The translations under genes were made by a program, and so were the position numbers. A stretch of DNA of 64,000 nt from Rhizomys pruinosus (taxonomy: Eukaryota > Chordata > Mammalia > Rodentia > Spalacidae). The notes beneath the pieces are model-generated. The model had not been told where the DNA came from, searched no databases, and was given only the letters and a program-made list of their open reading frames with translations. Where the stretch lies: the NCBI GenBank assembly GCA_009823505.1, contig VZQC01011955.1:1243413-1307412 (forward strand). The letters run 5' to 3'. Each line of letters opens with the position of its first letter. Within the stretch, counting starts at the first letter, position 1. Shown piece after piece: positions 44,810 through 56,314 of this stretch.

Positions 44810-45197
44810 CGTGGGACAGCAATCCCGGACTCAGATGGATCTTGAGCGTGTACAGGCTACCAATCATCTTAGCACGCTAGGCAGAGCAAAAAACACATGG
44901 CTAGCCTTGTTTTCTACTAGCATGTGCTCAGAAGCCACCAGTCAGCTTGCTTGTCAGCACACCCCTTTTCTGAATACACCCCATGGGTTGGCATGACATA
45001 TGATGTTATGGAAGTCTAGGATTGGCCACAGGGAGGTGATGTCATGTGGTGGAGAGGCTGCCCATCCCAAACCTATATAAGCTGCCTGTTGCATAGAATA
45101 AACAGATTTATACCCTCTGACTCAGTCCCAGGGTGTTACTAGAAGAACTCTGGCTCTACGCTCTTCAGCCTGTTCCATTGTGGGACTGACGCCCACA
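44810..45197 (+). mobile_element. Solo LTR inserted in L1
   Basis: Its ends are (C/T)GTGGGAC and GCCCACA, a near-perfect inverted pair. It has a TATA box (ctatataagc near 45074) and aataaa at about 45100. L1 sequence is interrupted exactly at its ends (tatactt before, atattcagagc after). It resembles an ERV LTR; the family is not assigned. A weak 6-bp repeat atactt/atattc may be the TSD. Confidence 0.82.
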
Positions 45198-45752
45198 ATA
45201 TTCAGAGCTATAATAATAAAAACAACACAGTATTAGAATAAAAACAGACATATTTGATCAGCAGAATAGAACTGAAGACCTAGATTTAAATCCACACGTT
45301 TACAGACATGTGAATTTTTACAAAGGAGCCACAAATACACACTGGAGAAAAGACAGCATGTTTAACAAATGGTCAAACTAGATAGCAGCATGTAGAAGAC
45401 CGAAACTAGATCTCTATGTCTCACCATGCACAAAACTCAACTCCAAATGGATCAAGGCCCTCAACATGAGACCTAATACTCTAAATCAAACACAGGAAAA
45501 AGTAGAATACATTGGAACTTACAGGCACGGGAAAGGACTTTCTGAACAGGACTTCTATAGTGAAAGCATCAAGTCCAAAAATTGACAAATAGACTACATG
45601 AAACTAAAAAGCTCCTATATATCAAAGGACACCATCATTTCAGTGAAGAAGCAATCTACAGAATAGGAAAAAAGTCTTTTACAAGCTCTACCTCTTGACA
45701 GAGGATTAGTGTCTAGAATATACAAAGAACTCAAAAAAGCTAAACATTAAAG
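45198..45752 (+). mobile_element. L1 ORF2 remnant, continued
   Basis: cagagctataataataaaaa, cttctatagtgaaagcatca and aaagaactcaaaaaagctaa carry on the ORF2 C-terminal part. Confidence 0.88.
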
Positions 45753-45880
45753 TTGGGTGTGGTGAGGCAAACCTTTAATTCCAGCACTTGGGAGAGAGGG
45801 GCAGGTGGATCTCTGTGAGTTCAAGGCCAGCCTCATCTACATAGTGAATTCTAGGCCACCTGGGGACTACCAGGAAATCC
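45753..45880 (+). repeat. B1 SINE, split by the LTR element
   Basis: gttgggtgtggtgaggcaaa through aggaaatcct. Its last bases and A tail (ctcctcaaaa...) are found after the LTR element at 47748-47785. Confidence 0.85.
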
Positions 45881-45882
45881 TG

Positions 45883-46286
45883 TGTGCTGGATAGCTTTAG
45901 TGTCAACTTGACACACCTGGGTTGAGGGAGCCTCAATTGGGGAATTGGCTCCATTGGACTGGCCTATGGCCACATCTGTGAAGTACTGTCTTGATTGTTG
46001 AGCAATGTGGGAGGGCCCAGCCCACTATGGGTGGTGCCACCCTGGGCAGGTTGTTGTGTACTGTATAAGAGATCAGGCTGGGCATGGGCCAGGAGAGCAA
46101 GCCAGTGAACAGCATTCCTCCATGGTGTGTGCTTCAGCTCCTGCCTCCAGGTTCCTGCCCTGAGTTCTTGCCTTGGGCTCCTTGAGTGAGAATTGTGACC
46201 CAGGAGATGTGAGCTGAATAAACCTTTTCCTCCCCAAGTTGGTGTCAGTCAGAGTGTTTTGTCACTCTGGAAGACAAACTAGAATA
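45883..46286 (+). mobile_element. 5' LTR of MaLR-like element
   Basis: TGTGCTGGATAGCTTTAGTG to AACTAGAATA, 404 bp. It contains gggagggcccagcccactat, a tataaga-type box and aataaac. It is about 95% identical by eye to the LTR at 47342-47747. The terminal CA is mutated to TA. Confidence 0.9.
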
Positions 46287-47341
46287 GAAATTGGTATCAG
46301 AAGAGTGGGGTATTGCTGTGACAGACCTGACATTGGTGTTTTGGGGAAGGATTGTGGAGACGTTTGGAACTTTGGGCTGGGAAGATCACTGAATGCCTAA
46401 AGATCATTGCTGTGGAGCTTGGAGCAGTTTTGCTGAAGAATCAGCTGTAAGTAACAAGAGACCAGAACCTGAAGGGAAATCTTTGTTGTACTGGGACAAT
46501 TGATGCTGGTTAGCTGGGGCTGAAAAAATCAGCTGTAACAAGAGACCAGCATCACTGTGGTGAAATCTTCTGGGAAGAATTTCTTCAGGGTCAGCACACA
46601 GAAGCTATGATCCAGAAGGGGCCTGAGCCTCCATCTCAAGCCAGAAGCAGGACTTGGTAGTGTGTAAGAGTCTCCTATATGGTTCCAGTGTTGAAATTTG
46701 AGGGGGTCACAGAGAGCAGCCGAGGCTTGGCACTGTGAGAGGTCAGGAAAGACCATTGGTGGAAGTGCACCTTGGTTCCAGTGAAGACCCCAGGATTGCA
46801 GGGGTCATGGAGAGAAGCTGAGGCTTTGCACCAGGGGAGGTCAGAAGAGACCATTGGTGAAGGTGCTGCCTCAGTTTCAGTGGCGACCCCAGCGTTTTGG
46901 AGATTCCGGGACCGTGGGACGACCACCAAGAGCAGTAGCAGGTGTGGAATGGAGTCGGCCTGGGCCTTCGAGATGAGCTGTGTGTGCCACGGACAGCAGA
47001 GTTGGAGAGGGGGAGCTGCCAAAACCCTTTGGAGCCCAGAAGATTGCGAGTGAGTCCCAGGTGTCCAGCCTTAAGCTACTTTGCTGGACTTAGGTTTTGT
47101 TTGAGAGTGCCTGATTCTTCCCTTTGAAATAAGACAGTACTTGTTTTGGATTTTACAGCAGCCTGCAGTTAAGAGACTTTTAACAGACTGTGTATTTGGA
47201 CATCTTAAGGACTGTGGGGCTTTTAAGGTTGTACTGTCTTAGGTTGTGATTAATGTTAACATCATACTTTGGGGATAAGAACTGGAAAGGTGGTGGTTTA
47301 ATAGTGATGTGTTCTGTGTGTCAAGTTGACAAGGGGTCAAC
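46287..47341 (+). mobile_element. Internal region of non-autonomous LTR element
   Basis: It opens a few bases after the 5' LTR with TTGGTATCAGAAGAGTGGGG (46291-46310), which resembles a tRNA-Leu primer binding site as used by ERVL/MaLR elements. The remaining ~1 kb has no gag, pol or env motif, and its open frames (for example 46772-47053) have no recognisable domain. It is therefore non-coding and moved in trans. Confidence 0.8.
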
Positions 47342-47747
47342 TGTGCTGGATAGCTTTAGTGTCAACTTGACACACCTGGGCTGAGGGAGCCTCAATTGGG
47401 GAATTGGCTCCATTGGACTGGCCTGTGGCCACGTCTGTGAAGTATTGTCTTGATTGTTGAGCGATGTGGGAGGGCCCAGCCCACTATGGGTGGTGCCACC
47501 CTGGGCAGGTTGTTGTGTACTGTATAAGAGATCAGACTGGGCATGGGCCAGGAGAGCAAGCCAGTGAACAGCATTCCTCCATGGTGTGTGCTTCAGCTCC
47601 TGCCTCCAGGTTCCTGCCCTGAGTTCTTGCCTTGGGCTCCCTGAGTGAGAATTGTGACCCAGGAGATGTAAGCTGAATAAACCTTCCCCCCCAAGTTGGT
47701 GTTAGGTCAGAGTGTTTTGTCACAGCAATGGAACGCAAACTAGAACA
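47342..47747 (+). mobile_element. 3' LTR of MaLR-like element
   Basis: TGTGCTGGATAGCTTTAGTG to ACTAGAACA, 406 bp, with an intact TG...CA. Directly upstream is gtgtcaagttgacaaggggt rather than a clear purine-rich tract. Confidence 0.9.
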
Positions 47748-47785
47748 ACCACTCCTCAAAAAAAAAAAAAAAAAAAAAAAAACAA

Positions 47786-48650
47786 CATAAAGATCAAAAA
47801 GACAAACAACTAATATTAAAAAGTCAGGTAAGGAGATGAACAGGGAGTTCTCTAAAGATGAAGTGTAAACAACTAAGAAATGTTTTTTTTAATATGCAAC
47901 ATCAAAAAATGAAAATAAAAAAATAAAATATGCACCATCTTTAGTTATCAAGGAAATTTAGATAAAAACCACCTTGATATTTGTTTACCCCACCCTGAAT
48001 GGCTAAGATCTAAAAAGCAAACAACAACAAATGCTGGCAAGGATGTGGAGAAAGGAGAACTCTTATCCATTGCTAATGGGAATCAAAACTGGTGTTGCCA
48101 CTCTGACCCAGCCACACCACTCTTGGGCATACACCCGAAAGACTCTATAGTCTGCTACAGAAATACCTGCTCACCCATGTTCCTTGCTGCTCTTTTCATA
48201 ATAGCCAGAAATTGGAAACAACCTAGATGCCATCAACTGATGAATGGATAATGAAGGTATGGTTCATATACACAACATAATATTATTCAGCTATTAAAAA
48301 TAAAAATTATGAAATTTGCAGGTAAATGGATGGAACTGGAAATAATCATCCTAAGTTAGATAACTCAGACTCAGAGAGACAAATGTCACATGTTCTTTCT
48401 CATAGCAGATGCTAGCTTTGAAATCCTACATAGGCATGTTTCAATTTGAAAATCCAGAGACTTAGGAAACTAATAAACTCTCCTCCCATGGGAAGGGAGG
48501 GGGACTTTCTGGGAGAGTTGGTAGAATGCAGTGATAGAAGGGGGGAAATAGAATAATATAGTAGGAAGGGTTAAGTGGTGCAGGGAATGGAAGGGCAGGG
48601 CAGAAGAGGGAGTGTAGGGAGGAATATATACCACTGTAGAAGCTTCTTAA
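47786..48650 (+). mobile_element. L1 ORF2 C-terminus and 3' UTR remnant
   Basis: aagatcaaaaagacaaacaa, gctggcaaggatgtggagaa, accactcttgggcatacacc and gaaactttgcaggtaaatgg-like text (gaaatttgcaggtaaatgg) are the ORF2 end, followed by a G-rich 3' UTR. It is not coding. Confidence 0.88.
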
Positions 48651-48663
48651 AGTATATGCATAT

Positions 48664-48822
48664 GAGCCAGGCATAGTGGCGCATGCCTTTAATCCTAGCA
48701 CTAGGGAGGCAGAGGCAGGCGGATCTTTGTGAGTTCAAGGCCAGCCTGGTCTACAGAGCGAGTTCCAGGACAGCTGGGGCTACAGGGAGACCCTGTCTTG
48801 AAAAGACAAAAAAAAAAAAAAA
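48664..48822 (+). repeat. B1 SINE with TSD
   Basis: gccaggcatagtggcgcatg with an A tail. The direct repeat aaagtatatgcatatg flanks it. Confidence 0.96.
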
Positions 48823-48839
48823 AGTATATGCATATGCAT

Positions 48840-49350
48840 TATAAAAACAGATTAAAAGGAATTGCCTTATAGCAGGGGGATTGTCTTTACTGGACACCAC
48901 AGGTTAAAAAGAAGACCTCGGTGTTAGGAATAGACTCTTTCTCTCTCTTGAAGATGCTGACCAGCCTTCTCATACACCCTCAGACACTACTGGCCAGTGC
49001 CCCTGCCCCTGATTACTCACCAGAACTTGATGGTAAGACCTTGTTGCTGAAGACTCTACATCTACATTCAGATGGCTTTGGACTCCATCTCCTATGTTAA
49101 ACCCCTGTGCTTTCTCGAACCCTAACTCAAAAGGCATGATGCTCTCTTCTCCTGGCCATTTCCCTCCTCCTTCCCAACTCTTTCCCTGCCCTGTAGTTTT
49201 CTCTTGAATGCTAATAAAATTCTCCTCAAACTTCCTTCCAAATCTGTTTCTAAATTCTTTACTAACAAGACTAAGACCCTAAAAGAGAACCTCAATTTCC
49301 CTTGTAACAATTTGACCCTTTTTCTTCTTTTGTTTTCTTTGATTAGCTTA
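48840..49350. other. Intron, unassigned sequence
   Basis: C/T-rich text (48940-49200) that may be part of an old LTR or L1 3' end. I cannot assign it. Confidence 0.3.
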
Positions 49351-49351
49351 A

Positions 49352-49420
49352 TATTTTTTTTTTTTTTTGCAGTGCTCATACATGCTAAGCAAACAGTCTA
49401 CCACTGAGCCCAGTCCCCTT
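49352..49420 (-). repeat. ID-like fragment
   Basis: catgctaagcaaacagtcta, then ccactgagcccagtcccc, reverse ID head with a T-run. Confidence 0.65.
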
Positions 49421-49489
49421 TCTTGGTAATTTTTAAATGTTTGTATTTCCAAAATCAAATTCTAAAAAAGAAGAGGAAGAAAAAAAAAA

Positions 49490-49635
49490 AGACATGAAGA
49501 TGGGAGGGAGAAGTAGTGGGAGCCAAGGGGAGCCGGGGTGGGGAGGGCCTGCGGGCCGTATAGGATCCAGATTCAGTGTGTCCATGTATGAAACTGCCAA
49601 CTAATGAAATAAAATGTGTTCTTAAGATTATTTTT
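49490..49635 (+). mobile_element. Possible L1 3' end
   Basis: G-rich gaagatgggagggagaagta, then ccatgtatgaaactgccaac and aatgaaataaaatgtg resemble an L1 3' UTR terminus. Confidence 0.45.
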
Positions 49636-49639
49636 TAAG

Positions 49640-49860
49640 AAGCTGGAGACATGCATGGCTCAACAGTTGAGAGCACTGGCTGCTCTTGAAGAGGATCTGG
49701 GTTTGATTCCCAGCACCCATTTGGCAGACAACAACCATCTGTAACTCCAGTTCCATGGGCTCCAACGCCCTCTTCTGACCTCCACAGACATTGCATGAAA
49801 TGGGTGCACCTACCTACATCCAAACATTACACTCACACACATAAAATAAAAATAACAAAT
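49640..49860 (+). repeat. B2 SINE
   Basis: Older B2 (cacccatttggcagacaaca, gccctcttctgacctccaca), immediately followed by a B1. Confidence 0.9.
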
Positions 49861-49864
49861 AAAA

Positions 49865-50012
49865 GCAGGGCGTGGTGGCACACATCTTTGATCCCAGCAC
49901 TCAGGAGGCAGAAGCAGATAGATCTCTGAGTTCAGGGCCAGCCTGGGCTACATAGTGAGTTCCAAGACATCTTGGGGTCTACGGGGAGACCTTGTCTCAA
50001 ACAGACCAAAAA
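49865..50012 (+). repeat. B1 SINE
   Basis: gcagggcgtggtggcacaca through gaccttgtctcaaacag. It inserted in the A-rich end of the preceding B2. Confidence 0.92.
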
Positions 50013-50848
50013 AAAAAACCAATAAATAAATAATGAATAAAATATTTTAATTATTTTTTTAAAATGGTAGATTACACCTTTTAAAACAAAAATAAACATT
50101 TACCTTTCTCTCTCTATTGGATTCCTGCAAGATACAGAAATTCTTATTGAATTGTTTCATTTTCATAGCATTTTATTTTTTGCAAAATTCACTATGAATC
50201 TATTCTCCTTATAATGGGACAATATTGATAAGGTTGGTCTTCGTGGAATTCCATATTTGAAATGTGCATTAAATCAGATATTCCAGGTTTTAGAAACTAA
50301 GTTTGACTCTACAAAGTCAGTGCTTACAAAAGTATCTTGAAAACAAAAGCCTGGTACCTGGACGACAGGGTTGTTGGCCATATTCATACTTAAGGAGGAA
50401 GGCCAATTCCTGGCAGGCCTAGGAAGGTTGGAGTATTTGGAAGACTTCAAGGATATAGGAATTCATCCAAATCTATAGATTTGGAAAAGCTTCTATCAAG
50501 AGACTCTGAAAAGTCCTTTCCGAGAGTCCTTAGAGAAGTCCTTTACTTTTTCAAGTAAACTTGAAAAAGCCCCATGTAGCCAGTTACTATTCTTGTACTT
50601 GCATTAAGTGATTTTATGTTTCGTTGGAAAACTGCATGCTGTAGGCTTTCGGAGTCTAGTCCTGCTCGTTGTATCCACGCTATTTTCCCTGCTGTGCACA
50701 ACATTCTGTTGCCATTTTTTCCATTTTTTGTCAGTGATTATTATTTGTAATTTGTCATTTGTGTGTGTGTGTGTAAGCTTGAGTAGTCTTGCCTCAAAGC
50801 CCTACAAGCTGAAGTTAGATGACTTGACATAAATAACTATAACAAATG
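50013..50848. other. Intron, no recognisable element
   Basis: AT-rich sequence with a short GT run (50760-50774). No exon is seen. Confidence 0.4.
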
Positions 50849-51005
50849 CCGGGTGTGGTGGCGCACACCTTTAATCCTAGCACTCAGGAGGCAGAGGCAG
50901 GCAGATCTTCGTGAGTTCAAGGCCAGCCTGGTCTACAGAGTGAGTTCCAGGACAGCTGGGGCTACAGGGAGACCCTGTCTGGAAAAGACAAAAACAAAAA
51001 AAAAA
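50849..51005 (+). repeat. B1 SINE
   Basis: gccgggtgtggtggcgcaca through ccctgtctggaaaagac. Flanking actataacaa / actgtaactaa is a diverged TSD. Confidence 0.95.
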
Positions 51006-51164
51006 CTGTAACTAACATTTTCATTTGATTAACTGAAGATGCTTCCACCCATTGCAGGACTTTTGAACAAAGTCTAAAATCTACTCCAAACACTAACTTT
51101 CCTTCTTTTTTGTTTCCTCATGCTATGTTCATTGTCCCCTCTGCAGATATCATCTTGCTTTCTT

Positions 51165-51268
51165 TTGTTTGTTTTGAGTCTGGCCTGGAGCTTCCTGTGT
51201 AGACCAGACTAGCCTCAAACTCAGCCTCTGGAGTGCTGGGATTAAAGGTGTGTACTAGCACACCCGGC
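51165..51268 (-). repeat. Old B1 fragment
   Basis: tcctgtgtagaccagactag, ctctggagtgctgggattaa and gtgtgtactagcacacccgg. Confidence 0.75.
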
Positions 51269-52630
51269 CAATCTCTGTAGATTTCTTACCTCATAATTTC
51301 TGACTGTAGCTTCTCTTCATAGCAATTAACCTGGCTTCTTTATAGGTAAGAAGTTGCAGAGGAAGAAATGTGGGGAATCACTCAAATCCTGAACTAAAGA
51401 GTAAAGAGTAAGAAATTGTATCTGAACCTTCAATATATGACTAAAGCCAAGGACTCTGAAAATATGCCCTCATCTGCGTTCCTGCTTCTACAGCACGGAG
51501 TTCCCTATGAATCCAGATCTTCCAGACTCTTCAGTTCTCTTCCTGATCTCAGCTTTCAAAATGCCAAAACATGTTAAGTTTTGTATGTAAATCTTAGATC
51601 TCTATTTGGGGAATAATTCATCATTCCTCCTTATTCTCGTCAATGAACCTTCTCTTTTATCCATTTAATGTATTATTGCTTAACCTGCAGGACCCCAAAT
51701 ACAGGACCCAATTTGGAAGAGGAAAGGTTTTTCTAACAACATAATAACATCTCATCTTCCAGAATCGGATCTCACCAATACTTCACTACACTCAGAGAAA
51801 TAGTGATAGAAAACATAGATACAATCAGAGAATTCCAGCAGATGGGAAACTTCCATTATGTCATTTTTCATACATATTTCATTTCATACAAATTTCATAC
51901 ATTGTAATTTTTCAATAAAAATCTCAGTTCTATCAATGAGTCAGTTGGTGGCACTAAGAGGAGAGGGAGACCTTGCTAACCACACAGATGTCTCAGTCCT
52001 AGATATCAAACTGAAGCTATGCCTTCAGATGGTGTATTCTGTTTCATGCTTAAATTCCCTATTTCAGCACCATTTTAAACTGAAAATTGCCTCAAGGCCT
52101 TTTTGAAAGAAAAACAAAATCATAAATTTACATAACTCTAGTAAATATTTTGAAAAACAATTTCATGTATTGATGCCAAAAAAGGATTCTGGGCCTAGCC
52201 TTTCCAGGTTAGGCAAAAATTGTGTTGTAATGTAGAAATACAGAGTCTTCTGAGCAGTGCATATATAACAGTGGTCCCCTGAGGCTGCAGGAGAAGCAGC
52301 ATAGAGGAATTCTGCCCTCTAAACCAGGAGAGGGCCATTTTTGACAGTCCTGGGAACTTTCTTGGCATTTTGAATAGCAAAGTGTGGACTTCCGCAGTCA
52401 CTGCAATCTTAGGCGGGAAGCCACCTAGGGCAGCTGCTGGTAGGCATTCTCAGCAAATCACTGAGGTCTGCTCACTTCCCCCAGAACTCCAATAGAAAAA
52501 GTAATGATCAAAGACAGAAAAGAAGCCCAATGTTCAGGATGACCACACTGGGAAGACAAGGAAGGCAAAGCATTTCTGCCCTGGCTTCCAGAATGCTGAC
52601 ACAAGCTCCGGGTTATAAAGGGAAGGTGGG

Positions 52631-52880
52631 GGGGCTGGAGAGATAGCCTAGCGGTTAAGAGCACCGACACTCTTGCAGAGGACCCGGGTTCGATCCCCAG
52701 CACCCACATGACGGCTGAGAACCGTCTGTAACTCCAATTCCCGGAGAACTCCAGTTCCAGGGGAATCCGAGACCCTCTTCTGACCTACGCAGCATTGCAC
52801 GACACGGGTGCACAGACCTGCATACAGACAATACATTCATACACATACAAAAATAAATGAAAAAAAATTAAAAAAAAAAT
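52631..52880 (+). repeat. B2 SINE with 17-bp duplication and TSD
   Basis: It has actccaattcccggaga followed by actccagttccagggga. The direct repeat ataaagggaaggtggg flanks it. Confidence 0.96.
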
Positions 52881-53186
52881 AAAGGGAAGGTGGGACACGG
52901 GGTCTGCATAGTTGAGTGGTGTTGGTCAAACTGTGATCTGGTTGGCCATTACCTCAGTTCTGTGTATTACACAAAGTATTGCTCATTTTGAGAAATTTGC
53001 CCCTGACCCAGGAGTAGGAAGGTAATCAATCAGAAGGCAATCTGTGTGCTTCACAGGTTGTGTATCTATCAACATAGACCTGTGATTCTGGAAGGGGAGC
53101 AATCTGGTTCCCACGAGATGACTGATCCTGAAGGGTGGTCACTCTATCTCATCGTAGGATGACTGGCCTACAGAGCTGTCATTCTT

Positions 53187-53406
53187 TTTTTTTAATTTAT
53201 TTTCGTATGTGTATGAATGTACTGTCTGCATACAGGTTTGTGCACCAGTGTCGGGCAATGCCATGGAGGTCAGAAGAGGGTGTTGGATTCCCCTGGAACT
53301 GGAGCCAAAGATGGTTTTTCAGCCACCATGTGGGTGCTGGGGATTGAACCCGGGTCCTCTGCAAGAGCAGTTGGTGCTCTTAACCACTGGGTCATCTCTC
53401 CAGCCC
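53187..53406 (-). repeat. B2 SINE with TSD, no duplication
   Basis: Reverse B2 with cccctggaactggagccaaa. The direct repeat agagctgtcattctt flanks it. Confidence 0.96.
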
Positions 53407-53422
53407 CAGAGCTGTCATTCTT

Positions 53423-54107
53423 AGTAGGTGTAGGATAATGACTGATGAGTTAAAGGAAACATTACAGGGGTCTGAAACAAGATGCTGTAAAATCTGGCAG
53501 TTGGCAATCTGTTGGAAATACCTTAGTAACCCTTAACTTAGTGTTGTCAGCTTTGAAGAAGGGAGGTTCATTGTACTCAAACACTCCCTAAATCATTGTT
53601 ACAGCATGCCTACAAGCAGACTTGCGCAGTAATCTGACCCAAAGTTTAACGGAAAGAAGACAGATATAAAATGAAGACAGACATGTCAAGCTGTATCCTG
53701 TTTGGAGTTACCTGCTTTGGGGCATGTCCAAGCTCAAATGAGGAGTAAAAACAACTGCTTACATTGTTACATTGCCATCACCCCTAGCAGTATGCATGAA
53801 GCCACAGAAAGTTCTCCTCACTGAATGGTTAGCCTTACCAGAGTGTAATCCAGGGAAGAACTGAGCCCTAAGACCAAATGAAAAAGCTTGCTGCTGTTTT
53901 TTTCTCAATAAAAAAAATCAAAAAACATTCAACAACACCAAGAAAGAATATGCCCTAGAATTATTACAGATACCGCACAAACCCATCTTACCATTCTTCC
54001 CCATACCAAACCAATGTCAAAGCTACACATCACCAAAGATGCAGGTACTAAACTAATTGCCTTTGTGTTTTTGTTTCTTTGGTTGGTCGGATTCAGACTG
54101 GTTTAGA
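53423..54107. other. Intron, no recognisable element
   Basis: Unique-looking sequence between the B2 and the old B1 that precedes exon W3. Confidence 0.4.
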
Positions 54108-54240
54108 GTTTTTGAGACAAGTAGCCCTGGCTGGCCTGGTACGCACTATGTAGTCCTGACTGCTATGGAACTCATAGCAATCCTCCTGCCTCAGCCTCCT
54201 AAGTCCTAGGATTACAGATATATGCAACCACACCCAGGTA
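54108..54240 (-). repeat. Old B1 fragment
   Basis: gccctggctggcctggtacg, ctgcctcagcctcctaagtc and gatatatgcaaccacaccca. Confidence 0.75.
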
Positions 54241-54274
54241 ACTTGTCATTGGCTACTGACCAAAATAAAGAGGG

Positions 54275-54276
<2 letters not shown>

Positions 54277-54312
<36 letters not shown>
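54277..54312 (+). repeat. (GA)n microsatellite
   Basis: About 18 GA units, about 100 bp from the W3 donor. Confidence 0.97.
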
Positions 54313-54313
<1 letters not shown>

Positions 54314-54408
54314 CTTCTGCACACGCTGACAATACTGTTAGTCACATGTAGCCCTTCTTCCCAAGTCCTCCCCCCATAACAAGGTCCAAACTGATGGCCT
54401 CTACTTAC

Positions 54409-54639
54409 TCTGGCAAATTCCATGGGTTTGGGAAGAAGGCACATGACCATGACATCAAAGCGAACATCACACACAGTCTTCAACCACTTGGTGACAAACT
54501 GAGGCTTCAGTTTTTCCACCAAGCTTCCGACTTCATCATCCATCATATACGCCGTGGAATGAAACCACTGAAAGACCATGGCCACCAGCCGGGCTAGGCT
54601 CTCTGTGGGCGTGTTCTCGCTGGGTGTGCAGAGGCTCAC
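54409..54639 (-). CDS. Unc79: Unc79 exon W3
   Basis: 231 bp, exactly 77 codons, phase 0 at both ends. The acceptor is cctatcag|GTGAGC and the donor is GCCAGA|gtaagt, close to the 5' splice consensus. The peptide begins VSLCTPSENTPTESLARLVA and ends VMCLLPKPMEFAR. It is helix-rich, consistent with HEAT-like repeats. A (GA)n microsatellite sits about 100 bp into the downstream intron (54277-54312). That intron is the longest in the window, at 15.4 kb. Confidence 0.96.
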
Positions 54640-55229
54640 CTGATAGGCAGGACAGACCTGGGTCAGCTTCTTTACACAGCATTACATGTATACATAAAGA
54701 AAAAAGGATGTTCCAGGTGATCTACTTGAAATAGGCAGTGTTATAAACATTATCACATATCCAGAACTATGTTGCTCTCTAAAGGCACACTCGAATTGAA
54801 ACAATATCCTCTCAAGATTACACCCTCCAATAAGCATTTCCTTCCTGTAATAAGTCTATTATATAACCTTTACTTGATAAAATTTTCCCAAAAGTCCATG
54901 AAGTAATATTTTCCTAATATCATCAATGAAAAACAAGACATACATATTTCAGTTCTCAAATAATCAGGTTTAGGTAAAAAGTTTGTAACAGTAATAATTC
55001 TGATAGTCTAGGCTAGCTTCCCATTTCACCACGTTATGAGTAAATTTCTGTAAACATCATTCAGTCATTCTGAAACAATGGTCTGTTTAGCACATGGCAG
55101 AATACCGAAAACAAGTTCTGCCACTGCCTTCAAAAAGTTCCCAAGAGGAGCTATTGTGTCACTACATAATAAGTTCTTGGAAGCGAGATGTGTGGAATGA
55201 ACAATTAATTCCCATTTGGGTACGCTATC

Positions 55230-55275
55230 TTTCTTTCTTTCTTTCCTTCTTCCTTTCTTTTTTTTTTTTTTTTTA
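55230..55275 (+). repeat. (CTTT)n pyrimidine tract
   Basis: CTTT units degrade into a T run. Confidence 0.93.
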
Positions 55276-55512
55276 AGAAACTATGTGCAGGCATAAAAGA
55301 GATCACTATGGAGACAGCTGGCTTCTCTGCAGAGCTGGCACGTGGAACTGGGCTTTTAGATCTGTGTTTGGTCTCTGCTGGAAGAGTGCTACAGTTGAAT
55401 CAATCAATGTGACCTCTCATCCCAAGATAGTTGGACTGTGATTTCACTGGTATACACAGACCTCCCACAAATAAACAAAAAGTTCCTCAGAGACTGAATT
55501 CCAAGAAAATCT

Positions 55513-55682
55513 TCACCAGGTGTGGTGGCACACGCCTTTAGTCCCAGCACCCTGGAGGCAGAAACTGGTGGATCTTCGTGAGTTCAGGCCAGCCTGGTCT
55601 ACATAGTGAGTTCCAGACAGCTGGAGCTACAGGGAGACCCTGGCTCAACAAAAAGACAAAAAAAAAAAAAAAAGAAAGAAAG
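55513..55682 (+). repeat. B1 SINE with TSD
   Basis: accaggtgtggtggcacacg with an A tail expanded to GAAA units. The direct repeat agaaaatcttca flanks it. Confidence 0.95.
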
Positions 55683-55696
55683 AAAGAAAATCTTCA

Positions 55697-56314
55697 TGTA
55701 CATAAATGATGAGCTGTTGATCGCATTAAATCTCCAGTACCTGACACCCACACTAGCAACTTTCTCATTTGTTTCTTGTGAGGAAGGTGCACTGGATCAT
55801 GCAAGGTCTTGGTACTGTGGGTCTCACTGCCTGCTTGTTTACTGAAGGCAAATGGAGAGCACTGACAATTACATGATCAAAATATTGATCAACTGAAAAC
55901 TTTTCAAGATGCTCTATATCCCGCAGTGTCAATATTCAGCCAAGATTTAATTCTTTATGTAAAAATAAATGAGTGTATCCCTCTCATAATTACATAAAGG
56001 TTTTTATCTTTAATAATTAATAAAATTATAGGCATACTAAAAATTGTTGCACAATACATTTCTTTACAATTAAAAAGTTCCTAGGATTCTAGAGTAGAAC
56101 AGAAGCACTGTTACTTTCTAAAAGCTTTCCTAGGTAAATCTGACAGGCAGCCCAGAGTTGAAAGCTACTACCCCAGGGCAGACAGCCCCATTCAAAAGGT
56201 TAATTTTTCACTTATGTGCTGTCTGTACCTTTCAAAAGAACAAGGGAAATTTCTCATCAGATACAATGTTGGAAGGAGAAAGAAAGCATAAAATGGTCAG
56301 CTTGTTTTTCTTAC
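55697..56314. other. Intron W2-W3, no recognisable element
   Basis: AT-rich sequence directly downstream of W2. No repeat is recognised. Confidence 0.4.

Noticed and set aside
44601..44996. 131-codon plus-strand frame
   Set aside because: About 70 codons are L1 ORF2 and the rest is LTR sequence read through the insertion join, so it is a chance fusion.
46772..47053. Open frames inside the LTR element's internal region
   Set aside because: No gag, protease, RT or env motif is seen. They fit the non-coding middle of a non-autonomous element.
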